Assembly (NCBI RefSeq): GCF_014646515.1
Contig: NZ_BMNK01000012.1
Coordinates: forward strand, 206,873-270,872
Reading direction: 5' to 3'
Origin: Nonomuraea glycinis
GTDB lineage: Bacteria > Actinomycetota > Actinomycetes > Streptosporangiales > Streptosporangiaceae
DNA: 64,000 nucleotides
Shown here: one piece after another, positions 44,452 through 52,788 of the stretch
Numbering within the stretch: the stretch's first letter is position 1
Layout of the letters: each line of letters starts with the position of its first letter
Made by a program: the position numbers and the translations under genes
The notes under the pieces: generated by a model
Told to the model about the DNA's origin: nothing
Seen by the model: the letters and a program-made list of their open reading frames with translations, nothing else
Database searches by the model: none

Positions 44452-45714
44452 ATGTCAGGCAGAACGACGAGCGTGAGCCGGGTGCTGACCGGGCTGGACG
44501 CGATCCGGCAGGACCTGGAGGCGTGCTACCGCGACCTGCACGCTCACCCCGAGCTTGGGCACCAGGAGCAGCGCACCTCCGCCAGGGTGGCCGACCGGCT
44601 GAGAGCCTGGGGGTATGAGGTGCATGAGCATGTCGGCGGCACCGGCGTGGTCGGCGTGCTGGCCAACGGTGCGGGACAGGCGGTGTTGTTCCGCGCCGAC
44701 ATGGACGCCCTGCCGATCGAGGAGCGGACCGGCCTGCCCTATGCGAGCACAGCCACCGACTGCGACGGCGGCCCGGTCGCGCACGCCTGTGGGCACGATA
44801 TGCATGTGACCTGCCTGCTGGGCGCGGCACAGCTGCTCGCCCAGGCCAGGGACCTCTGGGGCGGCACCTTCATCGCGCTGTTCCAGCCTGCCGAGGAACC
44901 CGGTGACGGCGCCAAGGCCATGATCGCCGACAGGCTGACCGGCCGCGTCCCCCGACCGGACGTGTGCCTGGCCCAGCATGTGCTGCCCTATCCCGCCGGA
45001 CGGGTGCTGACCAGGCCGGGCCCCGCTCTGTCCGCCGCCGACAACTACCGCGTCATCGTCCACGGGCGCTCGGCCCACGGGTCGGCGCCGGACAAGGGCG
45101 TCGATCCGGTGGTGATGGCCTCGATGCTCGTGGTCCGGCTGCAGACGGTCGTCTCCCGCGAGGTGGCCCCGCTCAGCACGGTGGTGCTCACCGTGGGCAG
45201 CATCCACGCCGGCCGCAACCCCAACAACATCCCTGATTCGGCCGAGATTCAACTCAACGTCCGCACCTATGGCGACGACACCCGCCGCCAGGTCAAGACC
45301 GCCATCACCCGCATCGCCAACGCGGAATCCGCCGCTTCGGACGCTCCTGAGCCGCCCGAGATCGACCACTTCGGCAGCTTCCCGCCCACCGTCAACGACC
45401 AGGAGACCACCGAGAAGGTCGCCGCCGCCTTCTCCGCCTTCTTCGCAGACCGGGCCGGGACGCTGGACCTGCAGACGGCCAGCGAGGATTTCAGTGAGAT
45501 CCCGAAGGCGTTCGGTGCGCCGTTCACTTATTGGGGGATCGGCTGTGTGGACACCGTGGCCTACGAGGCCGCGGCGCGCCGGGGCACGCTGAGCAGCGAC
45601 ATCCCGGTCAACCACAACGCCGCCTTCGCGCCCGTCATCCAGCCCACCTTGGACACCGGCGTCCAGGCCGCGGTGGTCGCCGCCCTCGCCTACCTAGGTA
45701 CCGAAGAGAAGTGA
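44452..45714 (+). CDS. M20-family amidohydrolase
   Basis: A 420-aa dinuclear metal hydrolase. FRADMDALPIEE, VAHACGHDMHVTCLLGAA, FQPAEEPGDGAKAMI, LAQHVLPYPAGRV and TASEDFSEIPK show all M20 metal ligands; HGRSAHGSAPDKGVDPV marks the dimerisation domain. Such enzymes hydrolyse N-acyl amino acids, hippurate or related amides. ATG 44452. It stands alone between divergent and convergent neighbours, so it probably has its own promoter. Confidence 0.9.
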   Translation: MSGRTTSVSRVLTGLDAIRQDLEACYRDLHAHPELGHQEQRTSARVADRLRAWGYEVHEHVGGTGVVGVLANGAGQAVLFRADMDALPIEERTGLPYASTATDCDGGPVAHACGHDMHVTCLLGAAQLLAQARDLWGGTFIALFQPAEEPGDGAKAMIADRLTGRVPRPDVCLAQHVLPYPAGRVLTRPGPALSAADNYRVIVHGRSAHGSAPDKGVDPVVMASMLVVRLQTVVSREVAPLSTVVLTVGSIHAGRNPNNIPDSAEIQLNVRTYGDDTRRQVKTAITRIANAESAASDAPEPPEIDHFGSFPPTVNDQETTEKVAAAFSAFFADRAGTLDLQTASEDFSEIPKAFGAPFTYWGIGCVDTVAYEAAARRGTLSSDIPVNHNAAFAPVIQPTLDTGVQAAVVAALAYLGTEEK

Positions 45715-45802
45715 CTGCTCGCCGCGCGATCGGCCCGAAAGCGCCCGGACGCCGTACCGCCTGCCCTGATAGCGCCGGTCGACCAACGATGAGATACCCG
45801 GG

Positions 45803-47005
45803 CTAATGGACGATGGCCAGCATCACGTCAGAAGCCGTAGGCCGGTCCTCAGGCCGTTTGGACAGACAGGAGCCGACGACCCCGCGAAGGTGTTGCGGCA
45901 GCGGCGATAAGTCCGGATGAAAGGTGAGCACCCGGTTGAAGATCGCAGGCATGCTGTCCTCTCCGAACACGGGCCGCCCCGTCGCGGCGAACATCATGGT
46001 CACAGCCCAGCTGAACACGTCGGCCGGGGGCCCTACCTGCTCCCCGGATAACTGCTCGGGCGACATGTAAGGCGGCGTGCCGACCATCTTGCCCGCCGTC
46101 ACCGTCACCTGATCGAGCGCCCGAGCGATGCCGAAGTCGATGACCCTCGGCCCGTCGTGGCCGATGAGCACATTGCTGGGCTTGAAGTCGCGGTGCACGA
46201 TCCCCGCCTTGTGGATGGCCGCCAGCGCCCCGACCGTGGACAACGCCAGCCGGGTCAGGCTGTCCTCGTCACGCGGCCCGTGCCGGCGCACCAACTGCTC
46301 AAGTGAGGGGCCTTCCACGTACTCGCTGACGATGTAGGCGAAGTGTCCCGTGATGCTCACGTCGAGCACGCGGGCTGTGGAAAACGTCGCCACTCGCCGT
46401 GCCGTGTCGACCTCCCTGGCGAACCTGTCCCGCGCGGTCTCATCGACCAGGTCATGCAGCACCTTCACGGCCACTCGGGTCCCGTTGGGCGCCATGGCGA
46501 GATAGACCACGCCTTGGCCGCCGCGGCCCAGCGGCTGGAGCACCCGATAGTGCCCGATCCATTCGGGCTCGCCCGGCCGATGGTGGGAGGAGGGGGCGGT
46601 GGTCTGGTGGTGCACATTCGGCCGAGGGCGCGGCGGGGGTGGTGGTGGTACGTGTGGACGAGGGGCGGTGATGCCGGGACGCGCCTTGGCCATCGCGGGC
46701 ACGAGGATGCCCGAGTGGATCACCCCGGCGATCCAAGCGGCCACGAACATGAGGGAGACCATCGTGCTGAAGGGCTCGGGAATGTCGTTCACGTCGTCGT
46801 ACGCCGAGATCGCGATGACGAAGATGCCCGTGGAGAAGGCGTAGGCGCACGCGGCGAGGAACTGCCACCCGCTCCGCAGCCAGAACGCCGCGAAACCGAT
46901 CGTGAGCGGCGTCGCCAGGCCGCACGAGACGAAGGATAGGCCCGCCCACACGATGGAAGCGGCCCATGCCCCGCCACTGGGGCGGCTCGGATGGCGATAC
47001 GACAT
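45803..47005 (-). CDS. Membrane Ser/Thr protein kinase with N-terminal helices
   Basis: A 400-aa kinase with inverted topology: four hydrophobic helices in residues about 14-105, a Pro-rich linker, then a cytoplasmic kinase domain at about 150-400. Gly loop LGRGGQGVVYLA, catalytic Lys RVAVKVL, HRDFKPSNVLI, DFGIARAL and MSPEQLSGE are all present, so it should be active. Most actinobacterial PknB-type kinases have the kinase first and the membrane helix after. It is divergent from nuoI. No sensor domain is visible beyond the helices. Confidence 0.85.
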   Translation of the reverse strand: MSYRHPSRPSGGAWAASIVWAGLSFVSCGLATPLTIGFAAFWLRSGWQFLAACAYAFSTGIFVIAISAYDDVNDIPEPFSTMVSLMFVAAWIAGVIHSGILVPAMAKARPGITAPRPHVPPPPPPRPRPNVHHQTTAPSSHHRPGEPEWIGHYRVLQPLGRGGQGVVYLAMAPNGTRVAVKVLHDLVDETARDRFAREVDTARRVATFSTARVLDVSITGHFAYIVSEYVEGPSLEQLVRRHGPRDEDSLTRLALSTVGALAAIHKAGIVHRDFKPSNVLIGHDGPRVIDFGIARALDQVTVTAGKMVGTPPYMSPEQLSGEQVGPPADVFSWAVTMMFAATGRPVFGEDSMPAIFNRVLTFHPDLSPLPQHLRGVVGSCLSKRPEDRPTASDVMLAIVH

Positions 47006-47055
47006 GGCGAGAGACTATCGCTCAGGACTTGCACATATCGGGCGTCTCTCGTTCT

Positions 47056-47095
47056 TGTGGATAACTTCCCGCAGCCTGTGGATGACTGTGGAAAA
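47056..47095. promoter_or_regulatory. Cluster of three DnaA-box-like sites before nuoI
   Basis: TGTGGATAA (47056-47064, complement TTATCCACA, a perfect box), TGTGGATGA (47077-47085) and TGTGGAAAA (47087-47095) lie in one orientation in the 150-bp space between the kinase gene and nuoI. Two more boxes occur inside nuoI. Confidence 0.5.
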
Positions 47096-47155
47096 CCTGG
47101 GGACAACGCGCCAGCTCATTCACCTGCGCGCCTAAGTGCGCCATGATGTTGAAGT

Positions 47156-48139
47156 ATGGGACGGATACCCGGCGTAGGGCTCGCGAAGGGGCTTAGCATC
47201 ACTCTTCGCCACATGCTGCGCAAATCCGACACTCAGCAATACCCAGAGGTCAGACCCGCCCTCCCGCCGCGCAGTCGTGGCGTGATCGCCCTGGTCGAGG
47301 AGAACTGCACCTCTTGCATGCTCTGTGCCCGAGAGTGCCCCGACTGGTGCATCTACATCGACTCGCACAAGGAGACCCTCCCGGCGCCCGAAGGCGGCCG
47401 CCCGCGCCAGCGCAACGTTCTCGACCGGTTCGCCATCGACTTCGCCCTGTGCATGTATTGCGGCATCTGCATTGAGGTGTGCCCGTTCGACGCCCTCTTC
47501 TGGTCGCCTGAGTTCGAGTACGCCGAAGGTGACATCCGCAACCTTCTCCACGAGAAGGACAAGCTGGGCACCTGGGTTGCCACGGTCCCACCGCCCCCGT
47601 CCCACGACGCCGGCGCCGCGCCCCCCAAGGAACTGACCGCCGCCCCGCGCCGTCCCGCCCGCTCCGCCGACGCGCCCCCCGCCCGCACCTCAGGCAGAGC
47701 GACCACCCCGGGCGGAGCGACCACCCCGGGCGGAGCGACCACCCCGGGCGGAGCGACCACCCCTGGTAAGGACGCCGCCCCCGGCAAGGCGGCCCAGGGC
47801 GAAGCGATTCCCGCCGACGCTGGGGACATTTCCGGTACGCCCCCTCCACCCTCAGCAGCGGAGCCCGAGTTCAAAGCGGACAGTCCCCCCGAGAGCAGGG
47901 CGGCGGACTCCGACGATGAGTCACCCATGACCCAGCCCGGCGGCGCGGCGTCATCCACAGGCACGCCGTCCGGAGAGGAGTTGTCCACAGGCGAGCGGGA
48001 ACCGCGACCGGACCCCGGTTCGGAGGGGCAGAATTCTGGCGCGAGACCGCCGAGGCGGCGGATGGCCGATCCACGATCCATCCGCCCGCCCGGGCGGCTC
48101 GGCCCTGATCAGCCAAGGGAGCCAAAGGAGGAGTCGTGA
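47156..48139 (+). CDS. nuoI: NADH-quinone oxidoreductase subunit I-like with long C-terminal extension
   Basis: A 327-aa protein. Residues 1-145 are a normal NuoI with two [4Fe-4S] motifs, CTSCMLCARECP and CMYCGICIEVCP. The remaining ~180 residues are Pro/Ala/Asp-rich and disordered, with four tandem copies of GATTPG (18-bp repeats at about 47693-47768). Family members rarely exceed about 200 residues. NuoI passes electrons from the input module to NuoB; with no NuoEFG here, ferredoxin could dock directly. GTGA overlap leads into nuoJ. The gene is separated from nuoH by 11.4 kb. Confidence 0.9.
   Translation: MGRIPGVGLAKGLSITLRHMLRKSDTQQYPEVRPALPPRSRGVIALVEENCTSCMLCARECPDWCIYIDSHKETLPAPEGGRPRQRNVLDRFAIDFALCMYCGICIEVCPFDALFWSPEFEYAEGDIRNLLHEKDKLGTWVATVPPPPSHDAGAAPPKELTAAPRRPARSADAPPARTSGRATTPGGATTPGGATTPGGATTPGKDAAPGKAAQGEAIPADAGDISGTPPPPSAAEPEFKADSPPESRAADSDDESPMTQPGGAASSTGTPSGEELSTGEREPRPDPGSEGQNSGARPPRRRMADPRSIRPPGRLGPDQPREPKEES
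47951..47989. promoter_or_regulatory. Two DnaA-box-like sites inside nuoI
   Basis: TCATCCACA at 47951-47959 and TTGTCCACA at 47981-47989 lie 30 bp apart in the disordered-tail part of nuoI. The second is the exact actinobacterial consensus DnaA box. They face the opposite way to the three boxes upstream of the gene. Confidence 0.45.
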
Positions 48140-48765
48140 CCGAGGCGATGCCCTCCTATCTGTCACCCACCGGGCAAGAGATCATCTTCCTGCTCCTGGG
48201 AGCGGTGGCGGTCGGATCCGCGCTGCTCGTCGTCACGACCCGGCAACTCGTCCACGCCGCCCTCTGGCTCGTGGTCACCTTCGGCGCCCTGGCCGGCTGC
48301 TACCTGGTCCTGACCGCTGAGTTCGTGGCCTGGGTGCAGGTCCTCATCTATGTGGGCGCCGTGATCGTCCTGCTGCTGTTCGGCATCATGCTCACCCGCG
48401 CGCCCATCGGCCGCTCCACCGACCTCGACAGCGGCAACAGGCCGGCCGCGGTCGTGGTGGCGCTGGCGACGGCCGCCATCCTGGTCACCGTGGTGATCGA
48501 CGGCTTCCGCATGGCCTACACCCCGCTGACACCCGGCCAGGGCGGCGCGGCGGAGCTGGGAGGCAGCATCTTCAGCACCTGGGTGCTGCCGTTCGAGGCG
48601 CTCTCGGTGCTCCTGCTGGCCGCCCTGATCGGCGCCATCGTCCTCTCCCGCACCGACATAACCGGCGCCAACGGTACGAATCAGCGCGGCGACGGGCCCA
48701 ACGGCCTGTCCCGTACGGACACACCCGGTGGAGGATCCCCACCCGACCAGACCGGGGGTCATTAG
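48136..48765 (+). CDS. nuoJ: NADH-quinone oxidoreductase subunit J-like
   Basis: A 209-aa subunit with five membrane helices. HAALWLVVTFGALAGCYLVL and FVAWVQVLIYVGAVIVLLLFGIMLT contain the conserved glycine/Val region that forms the pi-bulge helix. The C-terminus is a disordered Gly/Asn/Asp tail. GTG 48136 overlaps the nuoI stop; its stop TAG overlaps the nuoK GTG by one base. Confidence 0.9.
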   Translation: MTEAMPSYLSPTGQEIIFLLLGAVAVGSALLVVTTRQLVHAALWLVVTFGALAGCYLVLTAEFVAWVQVLIYVGAVIVLLLFGIMLTRAPIGRSTDLDSGNRPAAVVVALATAAILVTVVIDGFRMAYTPLTPGQGGAAELGGSIFSTWVLPFEALSVLLLAALIGAIVLSRTDITGANGTNQRGDGPNGLSRTDTPGGGSPPDQTGGH

Positions 48766-49202
48766 TGCACATCGTCTACCCGGCGGTCGTCTCCGCGCTC
48801 CTGTTCTCCATCGGCGTCTACGGCGTGCTCGCCAGGCGCAACACGATCCTGGTGCTGATGTCGGTCGAGCTGATGCTCAACGCCGTCAACCTCAACCTGG
48901 TCGCGTTCGACGTGTGGCTCGGCGACCGCCTGCACAGCGGCCAGGTGCTGACCCTGTTCGTCATCGTCATCGCGGCGGCCGAGGTGGGCGTCGGCCTGGC
49001 CATCGTGCTCGCCCTCTACCGCAACCGCAGGACAGTCGACCTCGACTACCTGCGCGACCTGGCAGAGCCCGCAGACGGGCCCACCCCGGGCAACCCCACG
49101 GTGACAGACCAGGCACAGACCCAGCGGCACACCACCGATGACCAGCCGGTGGAGCGCGACCACGGCGATGGCCGCCCAGCCGGACGAGGGGGCAAGTCGT
49201 GA
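48765..49202 (+). CDS. nuoK: NADH-quinone oxidoreductase subunit K-like
   Basis: A 145-aa protein with three helices. MSVELMLNAVNLNLVAF and VIVIAAAEVGVGLAIVLALYR hold the two membrane Glu residues essential for proton transfer in NuoK. A ~45-residue hydrophilic tail (TDQAQTQRHTTDDQPVER) goes beyond the usual ~100 residues. GTG start; the stop overlaps nuoL. Confidence 0.9.
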   Translation: MHIVYPAVVSALLFSIGVYGVLARRNTILVLMSVELMLNAVNLNLVAFDVWLGDRLHSGQVLTLFVIVIAAAEVGVGLAIVLALYRNRRTVDLDYLRDLAEPADGPTPGNPTVTDQAQTQRHTTDDQPVERDHGDGRPAGRGGKS

Positions 49203-51136
49203 CGACCTTCCCGTTGCTGGCCGTACTCCTGCCCTTCCTGGCGGCCTTCGCCGGCCTCCTGCTGTCCCGCTGGCCCCGGGGGCGCGCCCGCCAGAGCAAC
49301 GGACCGGCCGCCCACGTCGGCGGCACCCCCGCGGATGAGGATTCGGCTCGGGCCAACCGCCGGGCCGCCTGGATCGCGGTCGTGCCGACCGCCGCCGCGG
49401 CGGTGCTGGCTGTCTGGCTGGCCTGGGGACAAGGGTTCGCCTTCCTCGACGGCGGCGCCCGCTCGGTCCCCGTGGGCGACACCTACGGCGCGATCGACAC
49501 CGGCGGCGTCCCGATCTCGCTCACGCTCCAGGCCGACGACCTCTCCGGCCTGCTCGGCGTGCTGGTGACGCTCGTGGCGCTGGCCGTGCAGATCTATTCG
49601 ATCGGCTATCTGAAGGACGACCCTCGCTACCCCTCCTACAGCGCCTTCATCAGCCTGTTCACCAGCGCCATGCTCCTCGTGGTCTACGCGGGCGACCTCC
49701 TCGTCCTTTACGTGGGCTGGGAGATCATGGGCCTGTGCTCCTACCTCCTCATCGGCCACTGGTGGGAGGACCGCGGCAATTCGCGCGCCGCGGTCAAGGC
49801 GTTCCTGGTGACCCGTCTGGGTGACGTCGGCTTCCTGTTCGGCATCTTCGTGCTGGGCGGCGCCGCGGGCAGCTTCCGCATCGCCGACGTGCTGGCGAAG
49901 GTGCCCGAGATGTCCGCCGGCACGCTGGTCGCCGCGACGATGCTCCTGCTCGCGGGGGTCGCGGGCAAGAGCGCCCAGGTGCCGCTGCACACCTGGCTGC
50001 CTGACGCGATGGCGGGCCCGACCCCGATCAGCGCGCTCATCCACGCCGCGACCATGGTCGCCGCGGGCATCTTCCTCGTGGCCAGGCTCTTCCCCGCCTT
50101 CGCGGCGGCCCGGCCGACGCTCGACGTGCTCGCGGTCCTGGCCGCGCTCGGCATGCTGGGCGCCGCACTGGCCGCGCTGGCGCAGGACGACCTGAAACGC
50201 GTGCTGGCCTACTCAACGGTCAGCCAGCTCGCCTACATGGCCGGCGGTCTCGCCGCCGGGTCCGACACCGCGACGATCTTCCACCTGATCACGCACGGCG
50301 CGTTCAAGGCGCTGCTGTTCCTGTGCGCGGGTGTCGTGATCCACCACGTCGGCTCCAACCTGATGAGCCAGATGGGCGGGCTGCGCAGGGAGCTGCCGAT
50401 CACGTTCGCGGCGACGACGGTCGGCTTCGCCGCCCTCATGGGCCTGCCTCCGTTCAGCGGCTTCTTCAGCAAGGACGCCGTGCTCGTGGCCATGGAAGGA
50501 GCGCTCGCCGGCGGCCTCACCGACGCCGCCGCCCTGCTCCTGTACGGTTGCGCGCTCGCGACCGTGGCCGTCACCGGCGCGTACGCCACCAGGGCCTGGC
50601 TGCGCACCTTCTTCGGCCGGACGCGGACCGTCGCGCTCCCCGAGCCCGAGCCCGGCACGGCGCACGTCATCGACACCCGCGAGGCGCCGCCGACGATGCT
50701 GGTGCCGGTCGTCCTGCTCGCGGTCCCGGCCGTGCTGCTCGGTTTCGCGGGTGGCCTCCACCTCGACGCACCCGTGGCGGTCATCAGCGTCGTCCTCGCG
50801 CTGCTCGGCGCGGCCGTGGTGTACGCCTCGTGGCGCAGCGACCCCGTGGCCGACCCGGCCCGGCTACTCGGGCCGCTGCGGCAGCCGTGTGAGCAGGCCT
50901 TCTACGTCGACCACCTCTACGCCGCCGTCATCGCCCGCCCGATCGTGGCGCTGGCCGGGCTCGTCGTCAGGACGGACGACACGGTGGTGGACGGCGCGGT
51001 GCGCGGCTCGGGCCGGTCGGCGCGCGGGCTGTCCGGGCTGCTGCGACTCGCGCAGAACGGCAACGTACAGCTCTATGTGAGCGGCCTGCTGGCCGGAGTC
51101 CTCTTGATCGTGGTGGGGGCGGTGATGTTCACATGA
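49199..51136 (+). CDS. nuoL: NADH-quinone oxidoreductase subunit L-like
   Basis: A 645-aa antiporter-like subunit. The core has YVGWEIMGLCSYLLIGHWWE with the conserved Glu, GKSAQVPLHTWLPDAMAGPTPISALIHAATMV with the central Lys, and DDLKRVLAYSTVSQLAYM. The lateral helix is at the C-terminus. GTG 49199 overlaps nuoK and the stop overlaps nuoM (ATGA). It pumps protons in the distal membrane arm. A Gly/Arg-rich loop near residues 25-50 is an actinobacterial feature. Confidence 0.92.
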   Translation: MTTFPLLAVLLPFLAAFAGLLLSRWPRGRARQSNGPAAHVGGTPADEDSARANRRAAWIAVVPTAAAAVLAVWLAWGQGFAFLDGGARSVPVGDTYGAIDTGGVPISLTLQADDLSGLLGVLVTLVALAVQIYSIGYLKDDPRYPSYSAFISLFTSAMLLVVYAGDLLVLYVGWEIMGLCSYLLIGHWWEDRGNSRAAVKAFLVTRLGDVGFLFGIFVLGGAAGSFRIADVLAKVPEMSAGTLVAATMLLLAGVAGKSAQVPLHTWLPDAMAGPTPISALIHAATMVAAGIFLVARLFPAFAAARPTLDVLAVLAALGMLGAALAALAQDDLKRVLAYSTVSQLAYMAGGLAAGSDTATIFHLITHGAFKALLFLCAGVVIHHVGSNLMSQMGGLRRELPITFAATTVGFAALMGLPPFSGFFSKDAVLVAMEGALAGGLTDAAALLLYGCALATVAVTGAYATRAWLRTFFGRTRTVALPEPEPGTAHVIDTREAPPTMLVPVVLLAVPAVLLGFAGGLHLDAPVAVISVVLALLGAAVVYASWRSDPVADPARLLGPLRQPCEQAFYVDHLYAAVIARPIVALAGLVVRTDDTVVDGAVRGSGRSARGLSGLLRLAQNGNVQLYVSGLLAGVLLIVVGAVMFT

Positions 51137-52788
51137 CGAGCTGGCTTCCCGTCGCGCTCCTCGCCGTGCCGTTGCTGGGGGCCTTCCTGCTCCTGGTCGC
51201 GCCGTCGCTGCTGCGCCCGATCCTGCCGGCGTACGGGATGGTCGTCTCCGGCGTGACGCTGGCGTTGGCCGTGGCGCTGGTGGCCACGTTCGACCACGGC
51301 CAAGCGGGACGACCCCAGGCCACCGTCGACCTGCCCTGGGTCCCCGGGCTCGACCTGCGCTTCCATCTGGGCGTCGACGGGATCTCGCTGCCGCTGGTCG
51401 CGTTGACGGCGCTGCTGACGTTCCTCTGCTTCGCCTACCTGGGCTGGGGCGACGCCCGCCGTCCCGGCCAGCTGCTGCACCCCAGGCCGGGCGGGGCCAG
51501 GCCGAGGGCGCTGGTGTTCACGCTGCTGGTGCTCGAAGTGGGCATGATCGGCACGTTCCTCGCGCTCGACCTGCTGCTGTTCTTCGTGTTCTTCGAGATC
51601 GTGCTCGTGCCGATGTACTTCCTGATCGCCATCTGGGGCGGTGCGGAGCGCAGGGGCGCGGCGGTCAAGTTCATCCTCTACACGCTGCTCGGCTCGGTGG
51701 TGATGCTGCTCGGCCTGCTGCTCATCTGGGCGCAGACCGGCACCCTCGACATCGTCGCCCTCGGCCAGGCGCACGGCGCGGGCATGTCGAGGGCGGTGCA
51801 GGTGCTCGCGTTCGTGGCGGTGGGACTCGGGCTGGCGGTCAAGACCCCGATGTGGCCGCTGCACACCTGGCTGCCGGACGCGCACACGCAGGCTCCCACG
51901 GTCGGCTCCGTCCTGCTGGCCGGTGTGCTGCTGAAGATGGGCACGTACGGCTTCGCCAGGATCGCGATCCCGATCCTGCCGGAGGGGGCCGTGGCGGTGG
52001 CGCCGTGGCTGGGCGCCTTCGCCGTCGTCGGGATCATTTACGGCTCGCTGGCCTGCCTGGCGCAGCGCGACCTCAAACGGATGATCGCCTACTCGTCCGT
52101 CGGCCACATGGGCTTCGTGCTGCTGGGCTTCGCCACGCTGACGACGGTCGGGATCAACGGCGCCCTGTTCGCCAACGTCGCCCACGGCCTGATCACCGGC
52201 CTGCTGTTCTTCCTGGCCGGCGCGATCAAGGACCGCCATCACACCGCCGACATCCCGTCGCTCGGTGGCGGCCTGCTGGCCAGGCTCCCGCACCTCGGCG
52301 CGGTCCTGACGTTCGCCTCGATCGCCTCGCTCGGCCTGCCGGGGCTGGCCGGGTTCTGGGGGGAGATGCTGGCTTTGCTCGGCGCCTTCCAACCGGCCGA
52401 CGTGCTGCCCCGCGCCCTGTTCCTCACCTTCATGGCCATCGGCGGTCTCGGCGCGGTCCTGACGGCGGCCTACTTCCTGGTCATGCTCTCCCGAGCCACC
52501 CACGGCGTGCCGTCCGTCCCGCTGCCGGTCTCCGCCGGCACCGGTCCGGACGATCACCCCGCCGACGCGATCGTGCGCCCGGCCGCCGACCTCGCCGCCT
52601 GGGAGACGCCTGATGAGCGGCCGGTCGCCCCCGTGGGTGCGGTGCCGGAGGCGCTCGACATCCAGCGGTACGAACTGGTCGCCTGGGTGCCGTTGATCGT
52701 GCTGATCCTGCTCTTCGGGCTCTGGCCCCAACTGCTGCTCTCGCTCACCACACCGGCCGTGCAGACTCTGCTGGGAGCACTGTCATGA
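51133..52788 (+). CDS. nuoM: NADH-quinone oxidoreductase subunit M-like
   Basis: A 551-aa antiporter-like subunit with about 14 helices. LLLFFVFFEIVLVPMYFLI carries the key Glu, KTPMWPLHTWLPDAHTQAPT the Lys and docking loop, and RDLKRMIAYSSVGHMGFV the second Lys. A soluble loop at residues about 455-510 is rich in Pro/Asp. ATGA overlaps on both sides. Confidence 0.92.
   Translation: MTSWLPVALLAVPLLGAFLLLVAPSLLRPILPAYGMVVSGVTLALAVALVATFDHGQAGRPQATVDLPWVPGLDLRFHLGVDGISLPLVALTALLTFLCFAYLGWGDARRPGQLLHPRPGGARPRALVFTLLVLEVGMIGTFLALDLLLFFVFFEIVLVPMYFLIAIWGGAERRGAAVKFILYTLLGSVVMLLGLLLIWAQTGTLDIVALGQAHGAGMSRAVQVLAFVAVGLGLAVKTPMWPLHTWLPDAHTQAPTVGSVLLAGVLLKMGTYGFARIAIPILPEGAVAVAPWLGAFAVVGIIYGSLACLAQRDLKRMIAYSSVGHMGFVLLGFATLTTVGINGALFANVAHGLITGLLFFLAGAIKDRHHTADIPSLGGGLLARLPHLGAVLTFASIASLGLPGLAGFWGEMLALLGAFQPADVLPRALFLTFMAIGGLGAVLTAAYFLVMLSRATHGVPSVPLPVSAGTGPDDHPADAIVRPAADLAAWETPDERPVAPVGAVPEALDIQRYELVAWVPLIVLILLFGLWPQLLLSLTTPAVQTLLGALS

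Noticed and set aside
47056..47095. Chromosomal replication origin
   Set aside because: Only a few DnaA-like boxes, and no dnaA, dnaN, recF, rpmH or gyr genes nearby.
47693..47768. Regular 18-bp repeats resembling a CRISPR array
   Set aside because: Units are directly adjacent with no spacers and encode GATTPG in frame in nuoI; no cas genes are present.
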